From Rikenellaceae bacterium (GTDB lineage Bacteria; Bacteroidota; Bacteroidia; Bacteroidales; Rikenellaceae), in contig SUZN01000002.1 in the NCBI GenBank assembly GCA_015059905.1, positions 191,742 through 255,741 of the forward strand: 64,000 bases of DNA. Reading direction: 5' to 3'. Shown here piece after piece: positions 43,660-52,320 of this stretch (position 1 is its first letter; the number at the start of each line of letters is the position of its first letter). Below the pieces are notes generated by a model. The model was not told the origin of the DNA. It saw only the letters and a program-made list of their open reading frames with translations, and did not search any database. Both the position numbers and the translations under genes were made by a program.

Positions 43660-45210
43660 CTACTCTTCCTCCTCGCTCTCTGGCTCGGGCTTAACCTCCT
43701 GCACCTCAACAACCAAAGCCTCGTTGCACTTACTTATAGCCTGTGCCACACGCTCCGCCAAAGCACGGTTAGCAAACGAACTCACGAGGAAGCTATCCTC
43801 CGCCAGACGCGATATCTGACAATCATCCGTCATCGTGGAGATAACCTCACGCACTACATCATCCAGCGCACCCTTTGTGATAGAGATACGATATGTCACA
43901 CGTTCACCGTCACCCACCTCCGAGAGGTTGGTCATAATACCATCTACCCACTCAACAACCTGCGGATTGCGGAAGCCGCGCTTTTTCATAATCTCAACCG
44001 CCGACTCTGCCTCGCTGCGTGTCTGCAAGCCGCCCACATAATAGCTAAATCTGCCATCCTCAAGCTTCTCGACATACAGAGGCGATGCTCCTCGGAAAAG
44101 GCTTACCTGCTGCTTATACTTGAACGTACCGACCAAGATACGATAAATCGTTCCATACTCATATACCACATTGTCGGGTATAGGGTTAGAGGCGTTGTAT
44201 GGACTGCGTGAACTGAACTCGATAGGCTCATAATCAACAAACGACCTGCGCTCCACATCCAGCAACGGCATACGGTAGTCGATAGAGCGCACCTGACGTG
44301 CTGCCGTCGAGAGCGAATCAATAGCCAAAGGCAAATTCAAAAGTTTTGCCACATACATCTCATAATTCAGCGCAATAGGCTTCTGCAAGCAGTAATCAGC
44401 CAATGACTCCGACACACAGTTATCTATTGCCGAGAGTTTCTCTTGACGCGCATCAGCCATCATACCCTCCAGCAACTCTAATAAATCCAGGCGGTTCTCC
44501 TTCTCCAGGAAATATGAATATGCGTAGCTCTTTTGGTCATAAATCTCGCTCCACACATCCGCCAGCTGACGCTCCACGATAAGGTTTTCAGCCATCGCCT
44601 CCGCCATTTCGGCATAAATCTTCTCCGCCGCAGCCTCATCCTGCTCCAGGAGATAGGTATCATAGAGCGATTTGATGCGTTTGTAGTTCGACACATAGGT
44701 CTGCACCGATTTATTTGCCTGAGCCTCCTTGGCGTGAACGGCCATCAGTTGTGGGTAAATATCGCCATCGAGGCTCTTTTTGAAGTAGTCGTTATTATAA
44801 AGCGACTTCGAACCCTCTGCCGATGCTGCATTACCGATATTACCCATTGACGAGAGAACGAAGTTCTGCTCAATGGTATTTATCTCGTCAATAAGCTTCA
44901 CCTTCTTGGCTCGCAACTCATACACCGCATCTTCCGCCATCGAGAGCACAACCATAAGCGAGTCGGTACGCCCAAGCGAGAGCGAATCACGCGCCTCGGC
45001 ACTCTTTGTCACATCGGCACGTACCTGACGCAATACGCCCATCAACGAATCGGTTTTTTGACGTATCTGCTCGTCGCTACGCAACAGGTTCATATATGTC
45101 TTGTTGTCGCCAAGACCCGCTATGCGAGGCACAATCTCCTGTGCAGATGACTCCACAAAACTAAATACAACAAACAATAAGCTTGCGATAGTAATTTTAC
45201 TCTTTATCAT
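43660..45210 (-). CDS. Exported coiled-coil protein with SPOR domain
   Basis: 516 residues from ATG 45210, which overlaps the trkH stop by 4 bp (ATGA); another in-frame ATG lies 9 bp upstream. Signal peptide about 1-23 (ESSAQ). Residues ~35-300 are mostly charged helix, probably coiled coil. A SPOR-type repeat follows (YRILVGTFKYKQQVSLFRGASPLYVEKLEDGRFSYYVGGLQTRSEAESAVEIMKKRGFRNPQVV), with a second related repeat after it. The tail is acidic (EPESEEEE). SPOR domains bind denuded septal glycan, so a cell-wall or division-linked role is likely. Its place between trkH and nfeD/floA is unusual. Confidence 0.8.
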   Translation of the reverse strand: MIKSKITIASLLFVVFSFVESSAQEIVPRIAGLGDNKTYMNLLRSDEQIRQKTDSLMGVLRQVRADVTKSAEARDSLSLGRTDSLMVVLSMAEDAVYELRAKKVKLIDEINTIEQNFVLSSMGNIGNAASAEGSKSLYNNDYFKKSLDGDIYPQLMAVHAKEAQANKSVQTYVSNYKRIKSLYDTYLLEQDEAAAEKIYAEMAEAMAENLIVERQLADVWSEIYDQKSYAYSYFLEKENRLDLLELLEGMMADARQEKLSAIDNCVSESLADYCLQKPIALNYEMYVAKLLNLPLAIDSLSTAARQVRSIDYRMPLLDVERRSFVDYEPIEFSSRSPYNASNPIPDNVVYEYGTIYRILVGTFKYKQQVSLFRGASPLYVEKLEDGRFSYYVGGLQTRSEAESAVEIMKKRGFRNPQVVEWVDGIMTNLSEVGDGERVTYRISITKGALDDVVREVISTMTDDCQISRLAEDSFLVSSFANRALAERVAQAISKCNEALVVEVQEVKPEPESEEEE

Positions 45211-46652
45211 TTCCACCATCTTATAAAAAATAGTTGAACTAATCCGAATATCTCCAAACGCCCAAACAACATTATGAGCGACAAATTCAATTTCACAATG
45301 GCAGGCATAGCTGCGTAGTTATCCATCGTACCCACCTCGCCAAAGCCAGGACCTACGTTACTTGCACAAGCAAGCGTAGCCGAAAATCCCGTCATCAAAT
45401 CACACCCAAAGAGTGTGTTTAGGAACGTGCCTATAAGTATCAAAATCAAGAAGGCTACGATATATACCATAACCGAGTTGAGCATATCCTTATCCTGGCA
45501 ATAGCCATCGACCTTGATACGCATAATGGCGTTGGGATGTTGCTGCGACTGTAACTTATTGCGCAACATTTTAAGAGCCAACACCATACGGTCAACCTTC
45601 AATCCACCTGCCGTAGAGCCTGCACAACCACACACCAGCGAGCAGAATATCAGTATCAACATAGCAAACGGAGTCCACGTATTACAATCCGCCGTAGCAA
45701 AACCCGTTGTGGTCATCAACGAGGCTACTTGAAACGCTGCGTGACGCAACGACGATATAGCAGTAGGGTAAATACTTGACACACACAAACTCAACGTAAT
45801 AAGTATTGTTGATATTGCGAACATCATCAGATAACTGCGAGTAATCTCCGAACGGAAAATATTATTCTGTTTTCGAGTAATAGTTGCATATATCAGACCG
45901 AAGTGCATACCCGCCACCAGCATAGCCACAACCAACACAAACTCAATCTGCGCAGAGTCAAAGAATCCTATACTCAAATTCTTATTACTAAAGCCACAAG
46001 TACTACACGCCGACATTGCGTGACACAAGGCATCAAACCAACTCATTCCGCTCATCTTAAGCCCAATAAGTGTAAAGGCTGTAAGTCCTATATATGTCGA
46101 AAGAATGATGCGCACAACTGTCTGCGTGCGATAGTTGAAATTATCTTTTGCCAGCGACGAAAGCTCAACATTTGAGAGCATCATCTTACTCTTGCCAATC
46201 GAGGGCAAAATCACCAGCGCAAACATAACAACACCCACACCACCAATCCAGCATGATGACATACGCCAAAATTGCAAACCGCGCGGCAAGGCCTCAATAT
46301 CGTTTAGGATAGATGCGCCCGTAGTAGTAAATCCCGACACAGACTCAAACCAGGCATTAAGCAACGTGAACTCACCGCCCCACATCAGGTAAGGGAACAT
46401 ACCCACAACACTCGACACAATCCACGCACCTACGACGATGCAATAGCCCTCCTTTTGCGATATATGGTCAGTCTTGGGAACAAATATCAGAGGGAAACAA
46501 CCCATCAGCAGCGTCAGCAGTGACGACATCACAAGAGGCGAATAAGCTGAATCAATATTGCTGACATAAGATATGCCTGCCGCCACCAGCATAAAAGCCG
46601 CCAGCACCAACTGAACAATTCCAATATATCTTATGACAACACTAAATCTCAT
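45207..46652 (-). CDS. trkH: TrkH-family potassium uptake protein
   Basis: 481 residues, an inner-membrane K+ translocation subunit with about ten hydrophobic segments and four pore-loop repeats. Filter-like segments: SGFTTTGASIL, AMSACSTCGFSNKNLS, SLMTTTGFATADCNTW, and SNVGPGFGEVG. Also CGCAGSTAGGLKVDR. A TrkA partner was not seen in the window. Second gene of a five-gene operon, 9 bp after the sensor-like gene. Confidence 0.95.
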   Translation of the reverse strand: MRFSVVIRYIGIVQLVLAAFMLVAAGISYVSNIDSAYSPLVMSSLLTLLMGCFPLIFVPKTDHISQKEGYCIVVGAWIVSSVVGMFPYLMWGGEFTLLNAWFESVSGFTTTGASILNDIEALPRGLQFWRMSSCWIGGVGVVMFALVILPSIGKSKMMLSNVELSSLAKDNFNYRTQTVVRIILSTYIGLTAFTLIGLKMSGMSWFDALCHAMSACSTCGFSNKNLSIGFFDSAQIEFVLVVAMLVAGMHFGLIYATITRKQNNIFRSEITRSYLMMFAISTILITLSLCVSSIYPTAISSLRHAAFQVASLMTTTGFATADCNTWTPFAMLILIFCSLVCGCAGSTAGGLKVDRMVLALKMLRNKLQSQQHPNAIMRIKVDGYCQDKDMLNSVMVYIVAFLILILIGTFLNTLFGCDLMTGFSATLACASNVGPGFGEVGTMDNYAAMPAIVKLNLSLIMLFGRLEIFGLVQLFFIRWWK

Positions 46653-46661
46653 AACAGAGGA

Positions 46662-47459
46662 TTACAATTTTTTAGGGGCATTAGTTACACTCTCAAGCTT
46701 CTCCTTCAACTCCAACAACTCATCACGACACTCCGCCTTGGGCTTGAATGGCAACTTATAGCGCAACCAATCGCCCAGACTCTTATTTATCTCGATGATA
46801 GGCTTCAGGGCGTAAATCATAATGAAGTAGTAGAACATCAGAAGGATAACAATCATCACCACAAGCGAGATAAACACTGGAGTCACAGCACGATAGGCGT
46901 TACGACTCAAACGCTCGGCACGAGGCGAAAGCGAGAGCTGCGCCTGTGACATCACACGCATAATGCTATTGCTCGCAGCAGCATACGCAGGCACATAGTT
47001 ACGGTCGTACCACCCCTTACCATCAAACGAAGCATGGGTGGGGTTAAGCGTATCGGCAAGCACCAAATTTTCAATCGTGCGGGATGTGCGAAGCTCGTGC
47101 ACCACAGCACGCAGTCGCTCGGCACTCTGACTGAGCGAGTCAAACATCATCACAGCCGACTTCGACGCCTCGCTGCGTGCCGCAATGATGTGCGCCGAAA
47201 ACTCCGCGAAACTCAACTTACAAGAGTCCGAGTAGAGCGTATCTCTGAATACGGCATAATTCACGACTGCTCTGTCGTGTGCCGATATAGCATCGAGCAT
47301 ATTCTCCGAGAGCTCCAGACTTCGGCGATTACCATCCAAAATGTTCTCGATGTCAGTACTCATATTATTCAGCTCGAATAACGACACCAAACCCGAGAAA
47401 AACAGCAGCACTACGATACCCAAAAAACCAACGGTAACACGTTTACGAATACCCGTCAT
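46662..47459 (-). CDS. Sensor-like membrane protein lacking an output domain
   Basis: 265 residues. Two membrane segments (about 9-29 and 194-216) enclose a ~165-residue extracytoplasmic helical domain resembling the four-helix-bundle ligand domains of chemoreceptors and histidine kinases (MSTDIENILDGNRRSLELSENMLDAISAHDRAVVNYAVFRDTLYSD). After the second segment comes a ~45-residue cytoplasmic stretch (ALKPIIEINKSLGDWLRYKL...) like the start of a HAMP linker, and the chain then ends. There is no kinase, GGDEF or methyl-accepting domain and no frameshift is visible, so it is a natural short protein. First gene of the operon with trkH, hence possibly an osmotic or potassium sensor. Confidence 0.65.
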   Translation of the reverse strand: MTGIRKRVTVGFLGIVVLLFFSGLVSLFELNNMSTDIENILDGNRRSLELSENMLDAISAHDRAVVNYAVFRDTLYSDSCKLSFAEFSAHIIAARSEASKSAVMMFDSLSQSAERLRAVVHELRTSRTIENLVLADTLNPTHASFDGKGWYDRNYVPAYAAASNSIMRVMSQAQLSLSPRAERLSRNAYRAVTPVFISLVVMIVILLMFYYFIMIYALKPIIEINKSLGDWLRYKLPFKPKAECRDELLELKEKLESVTNAPKKL

Positions 47460-47480
47460 AACAAAATATTAAAATGCTAA

Positions 47481-47501
47481 TTATTGCAAATATAGCAATA
47501 A
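47481..47501 (-). promoter_or_regulatory. Promoter with inverted repeat centred on its -7 box
   Basis: TATATTTG (minus strand, 47487-47494) matches TAnnTTTG and is enclosed by the perfect 7-bp inverted repeat TTATTGC-N7-GCAATAA (47481-47501). A dimeric repressor bound here would hide the -7 box. It drives the sensor-trkH-SPOR-nfeD-floA operon. Confidence 0.55.
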
Positions 47502-47544
47502 AAATTTAATTATCACGCTTTTTGCTGTGAATTACATTCACAAG

Positions 47545-48840
47545 TTAGCCAATAACCTCGGCAAGAAGGTCATGATTTTCATCCATCGAGAGCATTTTCA
47601 CACGACAGATACGGTTTATCACAGCCTTGTCATAGGGTGCTTTCACACGGATATAGTTGCCTGTGTAGCCGTACATCATCCCGCCACGCATAGTGCTTTC
47701 AAACAACACATCAGCCTCTGCACCAATACCTTGCGCGCAGAACTCGGCATGCAGCTCGTCACACAACTCCTCCAATCGCGACACACGCTGCGTTGAGATG
47801 TAGGATGGTACCTTGTCGGGCATATCCACCGCAGGAGTACCTGGGCGCTCCGAGAATGGGAAAATGTGCAAAAACGAAGGCTTCAGGCGTGCCAGCAGGT
47901 CGTATGTCTGCTGAAAATCCTCTTCAGACTCACCTGGGAAGCCCGTAATGACATCAATACCGATGAAAGCATCAGGCATCAGCGAGCGCACCTTTTCGAT
48001 GCGGTCGGCATACTTTGCCGAAGTATAGCGGCGGCGCATCAATCCGAGTATGCGGTCAGAGCCACTTTGCAGCGGAATATGGAAGTGATGTTGAAATTTA
48101 GGTGACGCAGCGCAAAACTCTATTATCTCGTCAGTTATGAGATTAGGTTCGATGGAAGATATACGATAACGCTCGATGCCTTCAACTTCGTTCAACGCAC
48201 GCAGCAAATCAATAAATTTCTCACCCGTAGTGCGACCGAAATCACCCGTATTTATACCCGTTATGACAATCTCCTTCAGTCCTGACGCCGCCACCTGCTT
48301 CGCCTCTTCAACCAGGTCGGCAATAGGCATATTTCGGCTTGAGCCACGAGCGTAGTGAATGGTACAGTAGGCACACTTGTAATCACACCCATCCTGCACC
48401 TTCAGAAATGAACGTGTACGGTCGCCCGTCGAGAAGGCTGCAAAGAAGCGGGAAATCTCCTCACAATCGCAGCTATACACCTCTGCTTTGGAGCGCGCAC
48501 CCAGCTCAAGCACTCGTTTATATAAATCGCCTTTATCGTTGTTACCCAATACTATATCAACACCCTCTATCTCGGCAATCTCGTATGGCTTAAGCTGCGC
48601 ATAGCACCCCGTAACGGCGATTATCGCACCAGGGTTACGACGATGCAGTTTGCGGATAATATTACGGCATTTTTTATCGGCGTGCTCTGTGACCGAACAA
48701 CTGTTGATAACGCATATATCCGCAGGCTCATTTACGCCTACACGCTCAAAACCTCCCTCCTCGAACTGACGGGCGAGGGTAGAGCTCTCCGAGAAGTTGA
48801 GTTTACAACCCAAAGTATGAAAACTTACGCGACGTTTCAT
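47545..48840 (-). CDS. mtaB: tRNA t6A37 methylthiotransferase
   Basis: 431 residues from ATG 48840 (an ATG 12 bp upstream is also in frame). A radical-SAM enzyme that adds the 2-methylthio group to t6A at position 37 of tRNA. N-terminal MTTase domain: RRVSFHTLGCKLNFSES (Cys), VINSCSVTEHADKKCRN and AVTGCYAQ. Radical-SAM cluster: VQDGCDYKCAYCTIHYARGSSRN (CxxxCxxC). HIPLQSGSDRILGLMRRRYT and a C-terminal TRAM domain complete it. MtaB rather than MiaB or RimO is judged from CKLN and the overall pattern. Confidence 0.93.
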   Translation of the reverse strand: MKRRVSFHTLGCKLNFSESSTLARQFEEGGFERVGVNEPADICVINSCSVTEHADKKCRNIIRKLHRRNPGAIIAVTGCYAQLKPYEIAEIEGVDIVLGNNDKGDLYKRVLELGARSKAEVYSCDCEEISRFFAAFSTGDRTRSFLKVQDGCDYKCAYCTIHYARGSSRNMPIADLVEEAKQVAASGLKEIVITGINTGDFGRTTGEKFIDLLRALNEVEGIERYRISSIEPNLITDEIIEFCAASPKFQHHFHIPLQSGSDRILGLMRRRYTSAKYADRIEKVRSLMPDAFIGIDVITGFPGESEEDFQQTYDLLARLKPSFLHIFPFSERPGTPAVDMPDKVPSYISTQRVSRLEELCDELHAEFCAQGIGAEADVLFESTMRGGMMYGYTGNYIRVKAPYDKAVINRICRVKMLSMDENHDLLAEVIG

Positions 48841-48899
48841 TCTAAAAAGCATTTTTAATCGTGCGAAAATATAAAAAGTTTATCGGAATAGAAAAAAGT

Positions 48900-48931
48900 T
48901 TTGAAACAATCCGATAATTAAAGTAAATTTG
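48900..48931 (+). promoter_or_regulatory. Promoter of the metal permease - LptF/G - fmt transcript
   Basis: TTTG (48900-48903), 20-bp spacer, TAAATTTG (48924-48931): exact consensus, 32 bp before the TTG start of the permease. Confidence 0.75.
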
Positions 48932-48963
48932 CGCACGTTTTTCAAGTATTAAGACTGCAAAAA

Positions 48964-49809
48964 TTGGACTTTTTTATTGACATACTACAATACGAGTACC
49001 TACGCAACGCACTCCTGGCGGCAATCTTCGCAGGCATAATGTGCGGCATTGTTGGTACTTACATTGTCGCCCGACGTATGGTTTTCCTCTGTGGCGGCAT
49101 CACTCACTCATCGTTTGGCGGCTTGGGCATAGCACTCTACGCTGGCATAAACCCAACTCTCGGCGCACTGCTTTTTGCCGTAGCATCAGCTCTTGGTATA
49201 GAGTGGGCAAGCGAGAAGGGCAAGATACGCGAGGACTCCGCCATAGGTATTATATGGTCGGTAGGAATGGCCGTCGGAGCGTTGTTTATGAGTCTTGCAC
49301 CTGGCTACACATCGGGCGATTTGGCGAGTTATATGTTTGGAAGTATCGTCACAGTAACAACCTCGGAGGTCTTCACGCTCGGCGTCTTCACACTGCTCTG
49401 CATCGTAGGCATTACGCTGTGGTGGCGTCCTGTAATGCAGATTGCTTTCGACCGCAATTATGCTAAAAGTCAAGGCATTGCAACAACCGCCATATCTTAC
49501 ATCCTCTCGGCTGTGGTGGCGGTAACAATCGTTCTGGCGATAAAGATTATGGGTATCGTGCTGCTTCTGTCGCTCTTTACCATACCCGCCGTTACAGCCA
49601 ACATCATCACGAAATCCTACCCAAAGATAACTATCTTTGCAACCATTTTTGCCATTTTCGGCTCGGTAGCAGGACTCTTTTGTAGCTACACTTGGGAAAT
49701 TCAGCCTGGAACTTGCATAATATTTATACTTTCAGCGATGCTTATTGCCACAAAAATATTATCTTTGCAAAATATAAAAACGCCACAACGGAATGAAAAC
49801 AATTCATAA
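48964..49809 (+). CDS. Metal ABC transporter permease (ZnuB/ABC-3 family)
   Basis: 281 residues, ABC-3 family, about eight membrane helices, importing Zn2+ or Mn2+. Marks: YEYLRNALLAAIFAGIMCGIVGTYIVARRMVFLCGGITHSSFGGLGIAL, the typical family start, AIGIIWSVGMAVGAL and IMGIVLLLSLFTIPAVTANI. The start codon appears to be TTG at 48964: the first in-frame ATG would remove the conserved N-terminal region, and the consensus promoter is close upstream. No ATPase or binding-protein gene lies beside it, so its partners must be elsewhere. It overlaps the next gene by 17 bp. Confidence 0.9.
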   Translation: MDFFIDILQYEYLRNALLAAIFAGIMCGIVGTYIVARRMVFLCGGITHSSFGGLGIALYAGINPTLGALLFAVASALGIEWASEKGKIREDSAIGIIWSVGMAVGALFMSLAPGYTSGDLASYMFGSIVTVTTSEVFTLGVFTLLCIVGITLWWRPVMQIAFDRNYAKSQGIATTAISYILSAVVAVTIVLAIKIMGIVLLLSLFTIPAVTANIITKSYPKITIFATIFAIFGSVAGLFCSYTWEIQPGTCIIFILSAMLIATKILSLQNIKTPQRNENNS

Positions 49810-51328
49810 ACTTGTCTTAAAGGCATATTTAGGTCCGCTGATTATGACCTTCTTCATCGTCACATTCGTGTTGATGATGAATTTCGTGTGGCGATTTATC
49901 GAGGATTTGACAGGTAAAGGCTTGAGCGCCGATGTCATCCTGGAGCTTATCTTCTACGCCACAATCAATATGATTCCGTTGGGTCTGCCTCTTGCAATGC
50001 TTTTGGCGGGTATTATGACGATGGGTAATATGGGCGAGAATTTCGAGCTTCAGGCGATGAAGTCGGCAGGTATGTCGCTTATGCGAATTATGCAACCACT
50101 TATCATCGTGACCTTTATCATCTCGGTAGCAAGTTTCTTCCTTGTCAATAATCTTGTGCCTTACGCCTACAAGCGCTCGATGATTATCTTGAGCGATATC
50201 AAGCGACAGAAGCAGGTGCTGGAGTTCAAGGATGGACTCTTCTTCAACGGCATCCACGAGGATATGAGCATCCGCGTTGAGCATCAGGACCCCGAGACAG
50301 GTCTGCTGCACAACGTACTTATCTACGACAGCCGCTCGCAGGGCGGAAATATGACTACCACAATGGCGGAGACGGGTTACATCCGCCTCTCGGACGATAA
50401 GAAGTTCTTGCTTGTGACGCTCTACAACGGTGACAACTACCAGCAGACGCGCAATAGCCGCTGGTACACCAAAAACTCGCTACGACACGACAAGTTTGAT
50501 GTGCAGGATATGGCAATCCGTATGGAGGGTTTCGACTTCCAGCAGAGCGACAACACTATGGTAAACAGCTCGCAGGCGAAGAACATCGTCGAGTTGCAAC
50601 ACGCCATCGACTCGCTGGATGTAACAGTAGAGGAGGCGATAGCTCGCTCTTACGACCCGCTTTTGAGGGATAACCTCTTTACCAACGACATACAGGTATT
50701 GCAGTTGCCCGACTCGATGAAGATAGACAAGTCGGAGTTTACCGATGTCTATCTGCTTGACTCGTTGCCTAAACTCACGATGCGCGAGCGTAACGAGATA
50801 TGGAAAACAGCCAAGACAATGGCACAGAACAGCCGCCAATCATTCTCCTATGACGAGGGCTCTGCCAAAGATGGTCTTAACCAGCTCTACCGTAGCAAGA
50901 ACGACTGGCACAAGAAGCTCTCGCTGCCATTCTCGGTAATTATCTTCTTTATGATTGGTGCGCCACTGGGTGCCATCATCCGTAAGGGAGGTATGGGTAC
51001 TCCAATTGTTATTTCGGTGGTATTCTTTGTAATTTACTACGTCATCAGCCTCTCGGGCGAGAAGATGGCAAAGGAGGGAACGTGGAGTTCATTCTCGGGA
51101 ATATGGATATCCTCCTTTATTCTGACACCGATAGCCATCTACCTGATGATTAAGGCGACAAACGACTCGTCACTGCTCGACACCGACTGGTACGACGCGC
51201 AATTCAAGAAGATAAAGAAGAAGTTCGCTCCCGTTTGGCTGCCGATAGCCAAACGAGTGACATCTACCCCCGCGTGGCGCAAGATGCGCGAGAAGATTAA
51301 ACAACGCAGATTAAACAGAGCCAAATAA
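49793..51328 (+). CDS. LptF/LptG-family (YjgP/YjgQ) permease
   Basis: 511 residues. Three N-terminal membrane helices (about 12-30, 55-85, 100-120), a large periplasmic beta-jellyroll-like domain (about 125-390; EFKDGLFFNGIHEDMSIRV, NVLIYDSRS, MAETGYIRLSDDKKFLLVTLYNG), and three C-terminal helices (FSVIIFFMIGAPLGAIIRKGG, VISVVFFVIYYVISLSGEKMAKEG, ISSFILTPIAIYLMI). It forms, with a second permease and LptB, the inner-membrane lipopolysaccharide extractor. Shorter-domain details do not let me choose LptF or LptG. Shares bases with fmt (TAATG). Confidence 0.92.
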   Translation: MKTIHKLVLKAYLGPLIMTFFIVTFVLMMNFVWRFIEDLTGKGLSADVILELIFYATINMIPLGLPLAMLLAGIMTMGNMGENFELQAMKSAGMSLMRIMQPLIIVTFIISVASFFLVNNLVPYAYKRSMIILSDIKRQKQVLEFKDGLFFNGIHEDMSIRVEHQDPETGLLHNVLIYDSRSQGGNMTTTMAETGYIRLSDDKKFLLVTLYNGDNYQQTRNSRWYTKNSLRHDKFDVQDMAIRMEGFDFQQSDNTMVNSSQAKNIVELQHAIDSLDVTVEEAIARSYDPLLRDNLFTNDIQVLQLPDSMKIDKSEFTDVYLLDSLPKLTMRERNEIWKTAKTMAQNSRQSFSYDEGSAKDGLNQLYRSKNDWHKKLSLPFSVIIFFMIGAPLGAIIRKGGMGTPIVISVVFFVIYYVISLSGEKMAKEGTWSSFSGIWISSFILTPIAIYLMIKATNDSSLLDTDWYDAQFKKIKKKFAPVWLPIAKRVTSTPAWRKMREKIKQRRLNRAK

Positions 51329-52293
51329 TGAGAGGAAAGGATCTCCGTATAGTATTTATGGGTACGCCCGAATTTGCCGTAGCATCGCTTAAAAAGCTGG
51401 TAGAGGAGGGTTATAACATCGTAGCCGTAGTGACCACACCCGACAAGCCTGCGGGCAGAGGACAAAAGTTGCACGAGAGCGATGTGAAGGTTGCGGCACG
51501 CGAGCTGGGCTTGCCTATCCTGCAACCAGAGAAGTTGCGTGACCCCGAGTTTGTGGCGGCAATGCAGGAGTTGAAGCCCGACCTGGGTATCGTCATTGCA
51601 TTCCGTATGTTACCAGAGGTTATATGGGCAATGCCTCGCCTCGGCACGTTCAATCTGCACGCATCGCTTCTGCCACAATATCGTGGGGCAGCGCCTATAA
51701 ACTGGGCCATCATCAACGGCGAGAAGGAGACGGGCATAACAACATTCCTGCTTAACCACGAGATTGACAAGGGTGCAATAGTAGGGCAGTGGAAGGAACC
51801 AATCCTCGCAGAGGATAACATCGGCACAATGTATGACAAGCTGATGACAAAGGGTTGCGACCTCGTGGTTGAGACCGTAGAGAAGATTGCATCGGGCGAC
51901 TTCACAGCCATCGAGCAGATGCATATCGACGAGGCAACGCTGAAGCCAGCTCCAAAGATTTTCAAGGATGACTGCCGTATTGACTGGAGTTGGGAGGGCG
52001 AGCGCATAGTGAATTTTGTGCGTGGTCTGTCGCCATATCCTGCGGCGTGGTCGCCAATGTTTATGGAGGGCGAGGAGCGAGGCTCGGCAAAGATTTTCGA
52101 GGTTAAGTTTGAGCCAAAGCAGCACGCTTTTGAGGCTGGCAAGATTTTCAGCGACGGCAAGGAGAGCATTTCAGTTAGCTGCGCTGATGGCATTATCCAC
52201 ATACACTCAATGCAAATGGCGGGCAAGAGAAGAATGAGCAACCACGACTTGTTGCTCGGATTTAGGGATATTGAGAGTTACTCGTTTAGATAA
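51328..52293 (+). CDS. fmt: Methionyl-tRNA formyltransferase
   Basis: 321 residues. It formylates initiator Met-tRNA from 10-formyl-THF. N-terminal domain: RIVFMGTPEFAVASLKKLV, VVTTPDKPAGRGQKL, FNLHASLLPQYRGAAPINWAI (catalytic Asn-His and SLLP hallmark) and GITTFLLNHEIDKGAIV. The C-terminal OB domain binds tRNA (VNFVRGLSPYPAAW). Its ATG overlaps the last base of the upstream stop codon, implying coupled translation. Confidence 0.95.
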   Translation: MRGKDLRIVFMGTPEFAVASLKKLVEEGYNIVAVVTTPDKPAGRGQKLHESDVKVAARELGLPILQPEKLRDPEFVAAMQELKPDLGIVIAFRMLPEVIWAMPRLGTFNLHASLLPQYRGAAPINWAIINGEKETGITTFLLNHEIDKGAIVGQWKEPILAEDNIGTMYDKLMTKGCDLVVETVEKIASGDFTAIEQMHIDEATLKPAPKIFKDDCRIDWSWEGERIVNFVRGLSPYPAAWSPMFMEGEERGSAKIFEVKFEPKQHAFEAGKIFSDGKESISVSCADGIIHIHSMQMAGKRRMSNHDLLLGFRDIESYSFR

Positions 52294-52320
52294 GAAAAGC
52301 GGCTTTGAAGCCGCTTTTCT
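52293..52320. terminator. Bidirectional terminator between fmt and the S8 protease gene
   Basis: Perfect 13-bp stem AGAAAAGCGGCTT/AAGCCGCTTTTCT with a 2-nt centre; self-complementary, so it supplies a T-run on both strands for two convergent genes. It directly abuts both stop codons. Confidence 0.85.
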
